Source of the DNA: an uncultured bacterium
GTDB lineage: Bacteria; Bacteroidota; Bacteroidia; Bacteroidales; Bacteroidaceae
Length of the DNA stretch: 64,000 nt
Assembly (NCBI GenBank): GCA_945829425.1
Contig: CALZUQ010000004.1
Coordinates: 1-64,000 of the forward strand
Direction of reading: 5' to 3'
The translations under genes and the position numbers were made by a program. Of the stretch, positions 56,149 through 64,000 are shown one piece after another (the stretch's first letter is position 1; each line of letters begins with the position of its first letter). The notes under the pieces were generated by a model. It ran no database searches. It saw nothing but the letters and a program-made list of their open reading frames with translations, and was not told the DNA's origin.

Positions 56149-56217
56149 CATTCCTTTTTATTAAAAATGTCGAATTGTTTGGAAATGTGAAAGAAAATAG
56201 GTAACTTTGCCGCTGAA
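56149..56217 (+). repeat. Promoter-bearing direct repeat, copy 2
   Basis: See 54147-54214: same sequence with one extra T. The conservation covers promoter and transcription start but stops before the start codon. Confidence 0.95.
56178..56209 (+). promoter_or_regulatory. Promoter of the second AAA-like gene
   Basis: TTTG (56178-56181), 20 nt, TAACTTTG (56202-56209). Full consensus. Confidence 0.85.
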
Positions 56218-56230
56218 CAATATAATCATC

Positions 56231-58009
56231 ATGGTTATGGACGAGAAAAAGGTAAAAGAAGCGGTTAAGCGAATACCCTACGGTATGATGAACTTCGTGG
56301 CTGTGCGCGAGGACAACTATTATTATGTCGATAAGACAAGGTTTATAGAAAAAGTGGAAGATTCGAACAGATACTTTTTCTTCATCCGCCCCCGCCGTTT
56401 CGGCAAGAGTCTCACCATATCGATGTTGCACCACTATTATGATATTAACGCAGCTGATAAGTTTGAGAGGTTGTACGGCGACTTGTATATAGGCAAGCAT
56501 CCTACACCCAACCACAACAAGTATCTCATAATATATCTCAATTTTGCCGTGGTAAATGCCGACTTGGGCAATTATCGCAGTGCGTTGGATGCAATATGCA
56601 ACACTGAGTTCAATTATTTCTGCGATGTCTATGAGCAGTACTTGCCCAAAGGCATTAAGGAAGAGATGAACAAGAAGAATGGTTGTGTGGAACAGCTTGA
56701 CCATCTCTATAAGGAAGCGCGAAAGACGGATGCGAAGATCTATCTCTTCATCGATGAGTATGACCACTTCACCAATCACATCCTCTCCGATGCAGCCCGC
56801 CTCGACGAATATCGGGGCGAGACTCACGGCACTGGCTATCTGCGAACTTTCTTCGACACCATAAAGGCAGGCACTTATTCGAGTATAGAGCGTGTCTTCA
56901 TCACGGGCGTAAGTCCCGTAACCCTTGATGACCTCACCAGCGGCTTCAACATCGGCACAAACTACTCACTCTCCTATGGCTTCAACCAAATGGTGGGGTT
57001 CACCGAAGAAGAGGTGCGCGAGATGCTGACATACTATTCGCAGCACTATGAGTTCAACCACACCATTGATGAACTAATCGAGATAATGAAGCCGTATTAC
57101 GACAATTACTGCTTTGCCAAGGAAGCATACGGCGAGACGACGATGTACAACTCGAATATGGTCCTCTCATTTCTTTATAAATATATAGACAACAGGTGCT
57201 GGATTCCGGACAGAATGTTGGAGGAGAATATCCGTGTTGACTACAACAAGCTGCGTATGCTCATCCGCAAGGACAAGGAGTTTGCACACGATGCCTCCAT
57301 CATCCAGACATTGGTGTCGAAAGGCTACGTGACGGGAGAACTGAAGGAAGGATTCCCGGCAGAGGACATCGCCGACAACGACAACTTCATCAGTCTGCTC
57401 TACTATTTCGGCATGGTGACTATCGGCGGATTCTATCGTGGAAAGCCTAAGTTCGTCATTCCCAATGAAGTCGTGCGCGAACAGGTTTATTCATATCTTC
57501 TCGACAACTATCACGACAACCATCTCTACACCGACATGGATGAGCTGAGTCGATTGGAGGAGAACATGGCATACGATGGCGAGTTCAAGCCATTCTTCCA
57601 GTTTATTGCCGACAGCATATATACCTTTGCCTCGCAGCGCGACCGCCAGAAGGGCGAGTCCTTCGTGCATGGCTATACCCTCGCCCTTACAAGCCTCTGC
57701 TGCTACTACCGTCCCATCTCCGAGCTTGACAACCAGAACGGCTATGCCGACGTCTTCCTCCGCCCACGGTGTGAGATATTCAAGGATATGGAACACTCGT
57801 ATATCATCGAGCTGAAATATCTTAAGAGTAATGCGACGGAGGCTGAGGTTAACGCCGCCATAAGGCAAGCCGAGGCTCAGGTCTGCCGCTATGCCGAGAC
57901 GGTGAATGTTAACGACAACATCGGACATACCACCCTCCACAAGGTATATGTAGTATATCGGGGTGTGGAAATGGTGGCGTGCGATGAAATACAGATACTC
58001 AACATTTAA
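56231..58009 (+). CDS. AAA-ATPase-like / PD-(D/E)XK nuclease protein, second paralogue
   Basis: 592 aa from the ATG at 56231 (MVMDEKKVKE); the track start at 56207 is a TTG that overlaps the promoter, so it is rejected. P-loop FIRPRRFGKSLTISML, Walker B-like LFIDEYDHFTNHI, and a C-terminal nuclease-like GYADVFLRPR...HSYIIELKYLK. Same family as the gene at 54251 but clearly divergent in sequence, with a longer middle region. Its stop codon coincides with the start of a solo repeat end (58008). No signal peptide. Function unknown. Confidence 0.87.
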   Translation: MVMDEKKVKEAVKRIPYGMMNFVAVREDNYYYVDKTRFIEKVEDSNRYFFFIRPRRFGKSLTISMLHHYYDINAADKFERLYGDLYIGKHPTPNHNKYLIIYLNFAVVNADLGNYRSALDAICNTEFNYFCDVYEQYLPKGIKEEMNKKNGCVEQLDHLYKEARKTDAKIYLFIDEYDHFTNHILSDAARLDEYRGETHGTGYLRTFFDTIKAGTYSSIERVFITGVSPVTLDDLTSGFNIGTNYSLSYGFNQMVGFTEEEVREMLTYYSQHYEFNHTIDELIEIMKPYYDNYCFAKEAYGETTMYNSNMVLSFLYKYIDNRCWIPDRMLEENIRVDYNKLRMLIRKDKEFAHDASIIQTLVSKGYVTGELKEGFPAEDIADNDNFISLLYYFGMVTIGGFYRGKPKFVIPNEVVREQVYSYLLDNYHDNHLYTDMDELSRLEENMAYDGEFKPFFQFIADSIYTFASQRDRQKGESFVHGYTLALTSLCCYYRPISELDNQNGYADVFLRPRCEIFKDMEHSYIIELKYLKSNATEAEVNAAIRQAEAQVCRYAETVNVNDNIGHTTLHKVYVVYRGVEMVACDEIQILNI

Positions 58010-58027
58010 GGTGGGTTCTATAAATTT
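58008..58027. repeat. Solo end of the palindromic element
   Basis: AAGGTGGGTTCTATAAATTT, a left end that overlaps the stop codon of the upstream gene; no matching right end nearby. A separate hairpin (GCCATGCGG/CCGCATGGC) lies at 58113-58142. Confidence 0.7.
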
Positions 58028-58211
58028 TTCGCAAGCTCAAGGAAACTCCTTCCCTTTGGTCAGTGGCTCCAGAGGACAAGTCTCCCCCCATTATTATGAA
58101 TGATGCGGTAAAGCCATGCGGTTTGAGAGATTGCCGCATGGCATTACCCCCCCCTATCGTATGCCATTTATCGTTTTTCTTATACTTTTTTACCAAATAA
58201 TTCTTCCTTTT

Positions 58212-58243
58212 TTTGCTCGTTTTATTTTTTTTCTGTAAATTTG
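58212..58243 (+). promoter_or_regulatory. Promoter of the BMP/legumain lipoprotein operon
   Basis: TTTG (58212-58215), 20 nt, TAAATTTG (58236-58243). Full consensus, 28 bp before the start codon at 58272. Confidence 0.8.
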
Positions 58244-58271
58244 CAGCAGTATTGGTATTATTAGTTAGGAT

Positions 58272-59378
58272 ATGCTTATATATATATACTGTAACATTTT
58301 TCACGTTATACTCTTCCTGTTTGTAAGTGGGGGGTGCAAAAAACGTCTGTCGACAAGTAACATAGCGTTATTTGCCTTATTCACTTTTACCTTATTTTCT
58401 CTTACGGCTTGTTCGGACAATGATGACGATGACACGTCTTCCGCATTGACTTCCGCCAATGTGGTGGAGGTAGTGTTCTCGCCATCGAGCTTCGGCGACT
58501 TGGGTTATAACGACATCATACTCACGGGACTTGAGGAGTCGCGCAAGCGTCTCGGCTTCGACGTGGTGATGCATGTACCACCGTCGGTGGAGGACGGTAT
58601 CGCCATCTACAACAAATGGGCGCAGAAGGATGCCAAGGGCGAGCGACGACTCTTCATCTTCGCCAGCAACCAGTATGAGAGTGCCTTGCGCAACTCTACT
58701 GTGCGCCCCTCGGATGCCAACAGCACGGTGCTGCTCTACGAGACCCACCAGCCCATCGAAGGGATATACACCTTCCGCATAGGGATGTATGGTGCGGCTT
58801 ATCTCATCGGAGCATACACCGCCCTAACCAATAATGAGGAATCCGACTACAAGGCAGCCGTACTCGCAGCCAATCCCTTCGACCGTAATGTTGACGGAGC
58901 GGCACAGGGATTCCGCGACGGGTTCCTTGAGGCAGGAGGAGCTGATGCCACCATATCCTATATCTCCGACAAGGACGGCGACGGCTACAACATGCCTGAC
59001 GAAGCCTACGACCTCTGCACCCGACTTTACGAGTCCGGCCACACCTTTTTCTTCCCCGTGGCAGGCGGCAGCAACAAAGCTGTATATCAGTTCTCGCGCA
59101 ACAATCTTCTCGGCTCTGCAGGCATCGACGGTGACATGTCTGCCTATTCTGGTTTGATGAACTGTTCGCTCGTAAAGAATATCGGCAGTGCCACCGGCGA
59201 CTTCATCGCCCTGTGGCTCGGCAAGAAGGAAATCCCCCAACATCAGGATTTCCTCTGGGATTCGGGCTACGTCAGCGTCATCTATTGTCATGATTGTAAG
59301 GAAACTGACGCACAAGGCATTGAAACATTCAAGAACAATATTATAGGAAAGGAGGCAGAGTATGAAAAGAGCAAGTAA
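58272..59378 (+). CDS. BMP-like substrate-binding lipoprotein
   Basis: 368 aa. Lipobox SLTAC (C47) followed by a run of Asp. The mature part resembles the basic membrane protein (BMP/PnrA) binding proteins: VVFSPSSFGDLGYNDIILTG at the start and the two-lobed pattern ending VKNIGSATGDFIALWLG. The N-terminus is strange: a first hydrophobic stretch (ending VSGGC, also lipobox-like) precedes the real signal, so the true start may be internal and non-ATG, or a slip at G6/A6 runs may be used. No permease or ATPase is adjacent, so it is probably a surface or sensor protein, not an importer. Overlaps the next gene by 17 bp. Confidence 0.78.
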   Translation: MLIYIYCNIFHVILFLFVSGGCKKRLSTSNIALFALFTFTLFSLTACSDNDDDDTSSALTSANVVEVVFSPSSFGDLGYNDIILTGLEESRKRLGFDVVMHVPPSVEDGIAIYNKWAQKDAKGERRLFIFASNQYESALRNSTVRPSDANSTVLLYETHQPIEGIYTFRIGMYGAAYLIGAYTALTNNEESDYKAAVLAANPFDRNVDGAAQGFRDGFLEAGGADATISYISDKDGDGYNMPDEAYDLCTRLYESGHTFFFPVAGGSNKAVYQFSRNNLLGSAGIDGDMSAYSGLMNCSLVKNIGSATGDFIALWLGKKEIPQHQDFLWDSGYVSVIYCHDCKETDAQGIETFKNNIIGKEAEYEKSK

Positions 59379-61467
59379 AATATGGGCAGTTAACTTCCCG
59401 ATATATATAATAATGTGTATCTTCCTGCTGTTCTCCTGCTCCGATGATAACAACAACGCCACCTCGGGCCCCGAGGTCAGCTCCAACCGCGAGGTGAGGA
59501 TTGCCGTGGTGCTCAAGAAGGGCGACCGCCAGGAGCGCGTGCAACGCATACTCGACTTGGCTCGCGAGAATATCACCATGGCACGGGGCGGAGTCGTGCC
59601 ATCATACGAATACTACGACGAGGACACCACTACCCTCGCTTCCTTGGCGGTGGAACTCGCCTCGCGCGAGGACATTGCCGCCGTGGTGGGATGCTATGAC
59701 GACCAGCACACCAAGACCCTCGCCTACGAGTGCATCAAGACCGACAAGACCATGTTCACTTTCAACACCTCGCAGGAACTTGCGCGCATCTTCGGTGAGC
59801 ACGGCAACTACTGGGGACTATCCGAGAGCGACATCACACAATGCGAGATACTGCTGTCAATTATATCGAAAGCCGCAAATGCTGACGTGGCACTCCTTGC
59901 CTGCGACAACGAATACGGACAGACCTTCGTGGATTGGTTTGCCTTCCAGGCTTCAGAGATGGGACTCAATCCCGTGGGCATCGCCACATACAAGGACAAG
60001 TCGGAGATTCCCGACGCCTATCGCAAGGCATGTGCCAGTCATCCTGTCTTCACCCTGTGCGTGCCCAACAACGCAGAAGAGGCTAATATAATGTATGAAT
60101 GTACCAAGATGGATGATTTCGCCTACTGGACTATGCCTTTCTTCACCGACCGTGCCTACGAACCCGCCATTCTGAAGAACGAGGGAGTTATGGGACTCAA
60201 CCTCGTGGCTGACCCCACGTCGGGATTCAGTGTCATATATAAGGCACGCTTCGGCGAAGCTCCCATCCATGGCGAAGCAGAGCTGTATGATGCCATCATG
60301 CTCACCTGTCTTGCAAGCCGATATGACGAGGAGCATAATCTCAACAACCTCAACCTTGCCATAGGCACCCTGCTCTACTACCACTCCGACAGTCAGGGCG
60401 GATGGATGTCGGGCAACATGAAGCAGATTTTCGAGACGATTGCCGAAGGTGGTGTTCCCGAGGTGAGCGGTGCCGTGGGCAAGCTCGACTTCGATCCCAA
60501 GAACTACACGCTCATCACCCATTCCACCTACGATTACTGGATGGTGTATGAAGGAAAGTTTCTCTCGCTCAACTATATGAAGCGTTCCGAGGGCGAACAC
60601 TCCTCGTCGCCCATCGTCAGCTGGGAGTGGGACAAGACCTACCAGCAGCAGTTCGACGAGCACATGTCCGACATTGGCTATCCTGCCCTCACGGGCAACA
60701 AGGCGGTCATCATTGCCGCTTCGGGCGGATGGGAGAACTACCGCTTCCAGGCCGACGCGCTCGAATACTACCAGATGCTCCGCAGTGCGGGCTATAGCGA
60801 CGACGACATCATTCTCATCATGTCCGATGACCTGGCGCAGAACGCCAACAATCCCGACAAGGGAGTGGTGCGCCGCTCGGTGGATGGAGACAACCTGTAT
60901 AAGGATGTTGTCGTTGACTATCGCCTTGAGGACATCACCTACAACGACCTTGCCGTCATCTTCTCGGGCAAGGCAGACGTTGCCCATCCCGAAGTGCTCG
61001 ACAGTGGCACAGGCGACAACGTGCTCTTCTTCTGGAGCAGCCACGGCACTCAGGCAGGACTTGCCCTTGGCAACATCTACAATGTGTCGGGCAAGCAGAT
61101 GGCGCGCATACTGCAGAAGATGAGCAACGAGCAGCGCTTCCGCAAGATGATGTGGATAGTGGAGGCATGTTATGCCGGCGGAGTGGCAAAGGAGTGCGAG
61201 GGCATTCCCGGACTGCTCGTGATGACGGCAGCCAATGCAAACGAGTCGTCGAAGGCCGACCTGTGGTATGCCCCCTACGGCGTGTATATCACCAATCGCT
61301 TCACCTCCTCCATCATCTCCCGTCTGAAGTCCGACCCTGCGACATCTCTTCGCGACCTCTACAACGTGGCGTTCACCGGAACGTTAGGTTCGCACGTCAC
61401 GATATATAATGCCGACAACTACGGCAACTTGTATCAGAACACGATGAGGGAATTCTTTAGAAATTAG
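59362..61467 (+). CDS. Lipoprotein fusion: type 1 periplasmic-binding fold plus C13 (legumain-like) cysteine peptidase
   Basis: 701 aa. Lipobox LFSC (C26). Residues 40-400 form a periplasmic-binding domain like branched-chain amino acid receptors (IAVVLKKGDRQERVQRI, VVGCYDDQHTKTL, LLACDNEYGQTFVDW). Residues 440-701 match legumain: GGWENYRFQADALEYY, IMSDDLAQNANNP, catalytic His561 (FFWSSHGT) and Cys603 (WIVEACYAGG), then VMTAANANESSKA. His-Cys spacing is 42, legumain 41. So both the sensor-like part and the protease look intact. Its start lies in the upstream gene, giving translational coupling. Likely anchored to the cell surface or periplasm; an Asn-specific cleavage or transpeptidation is possible by analogy. 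The combination is unknown to me. Confidence 0.9.
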   Translation: MKRASKIWAVNFPIYIIMCIFLLFSCSDDNNNATSGPEVSSNREVRIAVVLKKGDRQERVQRILDLARENITMARGGVVPSYEYYDEDTTTLASLAVELASREDIAAVVGCYDDQHTKTLAYECIKTDKTMFTFNTSQELARIFGEHGNYWGLSESDITQCEILLSIISKAANADVALLACDNEYGQTFVDWFAFQASEMGLNPVGIATYKDKSEIPDAYRKACASHPVFTLCVPNNAEEANIMYECTKMDDFAYWTMPFFTDRAYEPAILKNEGVMGLNLVADPTSGFSVIYKARFGEAPIHGEAELYDAIMLTCLASRYDEEHNLNNLNLAIGTLLYYHSDSQGGWMSGNMKQIFETIAEGGVPEVSGAVGKLDFDPKNYTLITHSTYDYWMVYEGKFLSLNYMKRSEGEHSSSPIVSWEWDKTYQQQFDEHMSDIGYPALTGNKAVIIAASGGWENYRFQADALEYYQMLRSAGYSDDDIILIMSDDLAQNANNPDKGVVRRSVDGDNLYKDVVVDYRLEDITYNDLAVIFSGKADVAHPEVLDSGTGDNVLFFWSSHGTQAGLALGNIYNVSGKQMARILQKMSNEQRFRKMMWIVEACYAGGVAKECEGIPGLLVMTAANANESSKADLWYAPYGVYITNRFTSSIISRLKSDPATSLRDLYNVAFTGTLGSHVTIYNADNYGNLYQNTMREFFRN

Positions 61468-61520
61468 GAATGAGGAATGAGGAATGAAGAATTATAAATT
61501 ATAAATTATAAATTAAAAGT
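61462..61520. repeat. Short tandem repeats between the C13 fusion and the BspA-like gene
   Basis: GAATGAG-type heptamers (about three) followed by ATTATAA-type heptamers (about four). Resembles the repeat tracts at 19.8 and 33.9 kb in position just before a gene. Confidence 0.85.
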
Positions 61521-61527
61521 AATCATT

Positions 61528-64000
61528 ATGAAACAGAAACGACCACTTAAGCCCGGGTTCTTCGGGCTGCTAATGGGACTTCTCATGCTGTTTGGCTCAA
61601 CTACGTTGGGTCATGCCCAGGATAAAGCCGCAAGGGCAGCCTGGAAATCATGGGAACAGAAGTTGAAGTATGATGCCATCTACTACTCTAACGGGGATTA
61701 TGTGACCGAAACCGGTGAGGGCGGGCACAAGATGTACCATGTGCAGGTAGCAGAAGCCGAGGCTGGCATCGAACATGCCGTTATCTATAATGATATCGGC
61801 GAAGCGTGGAACTATCGCACCGTGCGTGTCACTCCATGGGCTATCGCGATGAAACCGACGCTGATAGACATCACCTTCGCCGACTGCTCAAGCAACACCG
61901 CGGGTACCAACGCATACGCATGGATAAGCATTGACCTTGCCGAGGAGTGCTTCGCTGACAACAAGAACCTCGAGGCAGTCTATATGAAGTATAAGATGTA
62001 TGCCGACGACGACCACACCATCATGCTTAAGCCCAAAGACGTGCGTGCAGGAAAAAACATCTTCTGGAACAACACCAAACCGAAGATATATGTAGATTGG
62101 GAGTATTATCAGGACTACCTCAACGACTCTAAATGGGGAGTATATAAAGACCAGATAGTGCCCACCACCACTATGCGTGAGGCAGAAAAGACATTTGAAG
62201 GCGTGGGCTATGCCCGCGACCATGTGGAGGATGGCAAGGGCTCGTTCAGGAAAGAGTCCGCAGGAGATAAGGACATCTCTTACGCCCATGTCATCGGTGC
62301 GTCGGAGTCGGATATAAGTAAAGTCAACGGCGCTATCCTTATATATAATGACTATGGTTGGGATGCTCCATATATCATTACACGAATATGGTCGCATGCC
62401 TACGATGGTTCCTCCGCTCTGAAGTCGGTGAAGTTTCAGGACGTGCGTAACGGCAAGTCCTACAAGGACATGAACATCACCATAGGCGACTATGCCTTTG
62501 CCAACTGCCCCAACCTTCTCACCTTCGACCTCGTGATGAAGGTAGCGTCAACGAAAGAGATGAAGGATCTGACTCCTGCCAACATCAAGATAGGCAAGCA
62601 CGTGTTCGACGGCTCGCCCAATGTTCAGATCCGCGTGCCCCTCTTTCAGAAAGCCGCATTCGAGGCTGACGAGAACTGGAAGGAGTACGCCCACCTGTTT
62701 GTGCCCTACGTGGAGGATATTACCAACTCTGACGTTGAAGAGGGCGGTGTCCACTACAGCTATATCTATAATTCCAACGGCAACTACGTGACCACGAAGG
62801 TGACAGACCCCAAAGACGGGAATCACATTCTCTATCATGTGAAAGCCACCAGCGTGGATAACGACAAGGATGCGATAGTTGTGTATAACGACATCGGCAC
62901 AGCTTGGTACTACCGCACAGTGCTCTTTGACAACAATGCACTCAACGGCAAGAGCACTCTCAAGACCATCTCCTTTGCCGACTGCGTGTCAAATCTTCCT
63001 TATAGTCAGGCATGGGTTTGGCCACGCATCGAGCTTGGCAAGACCTCAATGCAATATTGCCCCAGCCTTGAGGAGGTGCAGATGAAATATAAGATGTATG
63101 CCGGTGACGACCATACCGTCATGCTGCGACCGGGAACCATAGTTCCGCAGGAGGGCTTCAACTTTGAGGGCAGCCCCAAGGCCAAGATTCTTGTAGATCC
63201 CGAATACTACAGCTCATATATTAACGCCCCCGAATGGCAGGGCGTAAAGGACCGCATCGTCTCCACACCGAAGATGCGCGAGGCTGAGTTCAAGGAATAC
63301 GGTATGCAGTATGCCCGCGACAACAACGAGGATGCCACGGGATCATACAAGACCACCACGAGCAACAACGGCAATACCACTGTATATAAGGTGCACGTAA
63401 TAGGTCCTGATGCCGACTACATCAAGAACCACGACGGCATTGCCTATCTCTACAAGGACATAGGTCAGACCTGGGCATATACCACCACTAAGATCTGGGC
63501 ACGCTCGTTCGACGGTTGTGATGACCTGAAATCGGTGAAGATATACGACATCATGCCCTCGGCAACCAAGAACTACCTCGACCTCAACATAGAGATTGGC
63601 GACTCGGCTTTCGTCAACTGCCGCAACCTTAAGTTCTTCGACGTTGTGATGAACTCGGTGGATGAGAAAGACCACTTCGAGGTCATCCATCCGTCGCAGA
63701 TGCCTATAGGCAAAGATGTCTTTGCCGGCAGTCCCAAGGTGCGCATACGCGTGGCTTCATCGGCATATACCGAGTTCCTCAACGACGAGAAATGGAGCCA
63801 GTATGCTAACCTTATAGAACCATACGACTTCGAGATGGCGGACTATAAGGAGGGCGGAGCCATATACAGCATGTGGCGCACTGAAGATGGTCAGACTTTC
63901 TATAGCAGCAAGGATGCAGAGGAGATGGAAAAGATTGTGGAGCCTTGGGCTGCTGCATTCCGCAACCTCGAACCAGATAAACTCTTGGCTCTTGACACTG
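61528..64000 (+). CDS. BspA-like repeat surface protein, 3' part outside window
   Basis: Open from the ATG at 61528 to the window end (824 codons), missing from the ORF track because it runs off the edge. Signal peptide to GHAQ. Leucine-rich BspA-type repeats are visible (ITIGDYAFANCPNLLTFDLV, IEIGDSAFVNCRNLKFFDVV) inside larger modules of about 390 aa that occur twice (YYSNGDYVTETGE... and YNSNGNYVTTKV..., each with MYADDDHTIML or MYAGDDHTVML). Likely a secreted or surface adhesin. It is 60 bp after the C13 fusion and on the same strand, so a substrate or partner of the protease is a reasonable guess. Confidence 0.85.
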   Translation, partial: MKQKRPLKPGFFGLLMGLLMLFGSTTLGHAQDKAARAAWKSWEQKLKYDAIYYSNGDYVTETGEGGHKMYHVQVAEAEAGIEHAVIYNDIGEAWNYRTVRVTPWAIAMKPTLIDITFADCSSNTAGTNAYAWISIDLAEECFADNKNLEAVYMKYKMYADDDHTIMLKPKDVRAGKNIFWNNTKPKIYVDWEYYQDYLNDSKWGVYKDQIVPTTTMREAEKTFEGVGYARDHVEDGKGSFRKESAGDKDISYAHVIGASESDISKVNGAILIYNDYGWDAPYIITRIWSHAYDGSSALKSVKFQDVRNGKSYKDMNITIGDYAFANCPNLLTFDLVMKVASTKEMKDLTPANIKIGKHVFDGSPNVQIRVPLFQKAAFEADENWKEYAHLFVPYVEDITNSDVEEGGVHYSYIYNSNGNYVTTKVTDPKDGNHILYHVKATSVDNDKDAIVVYNDIGTAWYYRTVLFDNNALNGKSTLKTISFADCVSNLPYSQAWVWPRIELGKTSMQYCPSLEEVQMKYKMYAGDDHTVMLRPGTIVPQEGFNFEGSPKAKILVDPEYYSSYINAPEWQGVKDRIVSTPKMREAEFKEYGMQYARDNNEDATGSYKTTTSNNGNTTVYKVHVIGPDADYIKNHDGIAYLYKDIGQTWAYTTTKIWARSFDGCDDLKSVKIYDIMPSATKNYLDLNIEIGDSAFVNCRNLKFFDVVMNSVDEKDHFEVIHPSQMPIGKDVFAGSPKVRIRVASSAYTEFLNDEKWSQYANLIEPYDFEMADYKEGGAIYSMWRTEDGQTFYSSKDAEEMEKIVEPWAAAFRNLEPDKLLALDT

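Noticed and set aside
56207-56230. Extended start of the second AAA-like gene
   Set aside because: It would begin inside the promoter -7 element; the ATG at 56231 is better.
58272-59378. ABC importer based on the BMP-like protein
   Set aside because: No permease or ATPase gene in the neighbourhood within the window.
1-64000. Prophage, integron or integrative element
   Set aside because: No integrase, transposase, phage structural gene or att-like duplication was recognised; only MITE-like repeats were seen.

Overview
The window is a Bacteroidota chromosome segment, most likely Bacteroidales/Prevotellaceae. Evidence: promoters of the Bacteroidota type (TTTG, about 20 nt, TAnnTTTG) before many genes; type IX secretion tails on exported proteins; GlnN-type glutamine synthetase; RNase Y; GH28 pectinases; BspA-like repeats; and few Shine-Dalgarno sites. 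No rRNA, tRNA, CRISPR array, integrase or transposase gene was seen. Names come from reading motifs and family resemblance; no database search was run.

Layout. 1-2.7 kb (minus): an arsenic/organoarsenical operon, arsR > arsF-like exported CxxC protein > ArsG/CcdA-like membrane protein > cytoplasmic thioredoxin > ArsP-type permease (cut by the window edge). 2.7-7.2 kb (minus): a HAD phosphatase, a Wzc-like tyrosine kinase/co-polymerase and a priming glycosyltransferase for an exopolysaccharide. 7.7-11 kb (plus): two small unknown proteins, zapA, a probable structured RNA (6S candidate) and rny. 11-20 kb: Crp/Fnr regulator and lepA (minus), then a carboxyltransferase subunit, an HD protein and lptD (plus). 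20-29 kb: CPA2 antiporter, a pectin pair (GH28, then GH28-GH105 fusion), a DUF3298 lipoprotein and YitT. 29-36 kb: leuB, metA, a U32 protein, a zinc-ribbon lipoprotein and a DUF4923 protein. 36-44.5 kb: three exported type IX cargo proteins (beta-rich protein, subtilisin, large LRR protein). 45-54 kb: DUF389 protein, dapF-dapL, then a nitrogen block (outer-membrane protein, PII, Amt, GlnN). 54-58 kb: two paralogous AAA-like/PD-(D/E)XK proteins behind near-identical promoters. 58 kb to the end: a lipoprotein operon of a BMP-like binding protein, a fusion of a type 1 periplasmic-binding fold with a legumain-like C13 peptidase, and a BspA-like repeat protein running off the window.

Two things stand out. 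First, the 58.2-64 kb cluster joins extracytoplasmic ligand-binding domains to a caspase-fold protease with apparently intact His/Cys residues, next to a large repetitive exported protein; it is the best candidate for an undescribed system. Second, a family of long near-palindromic elements with ends like AAGGTGGGTTCTATtAATTC occurs at least four times at full length (about 195-390 bp) plus solo ends; three copies sit exactly between a consensus promoter and its gene, so they would be transcribed as a long hairpin in the 5' leader. They also create false N-terminal extensions in ORF calls.
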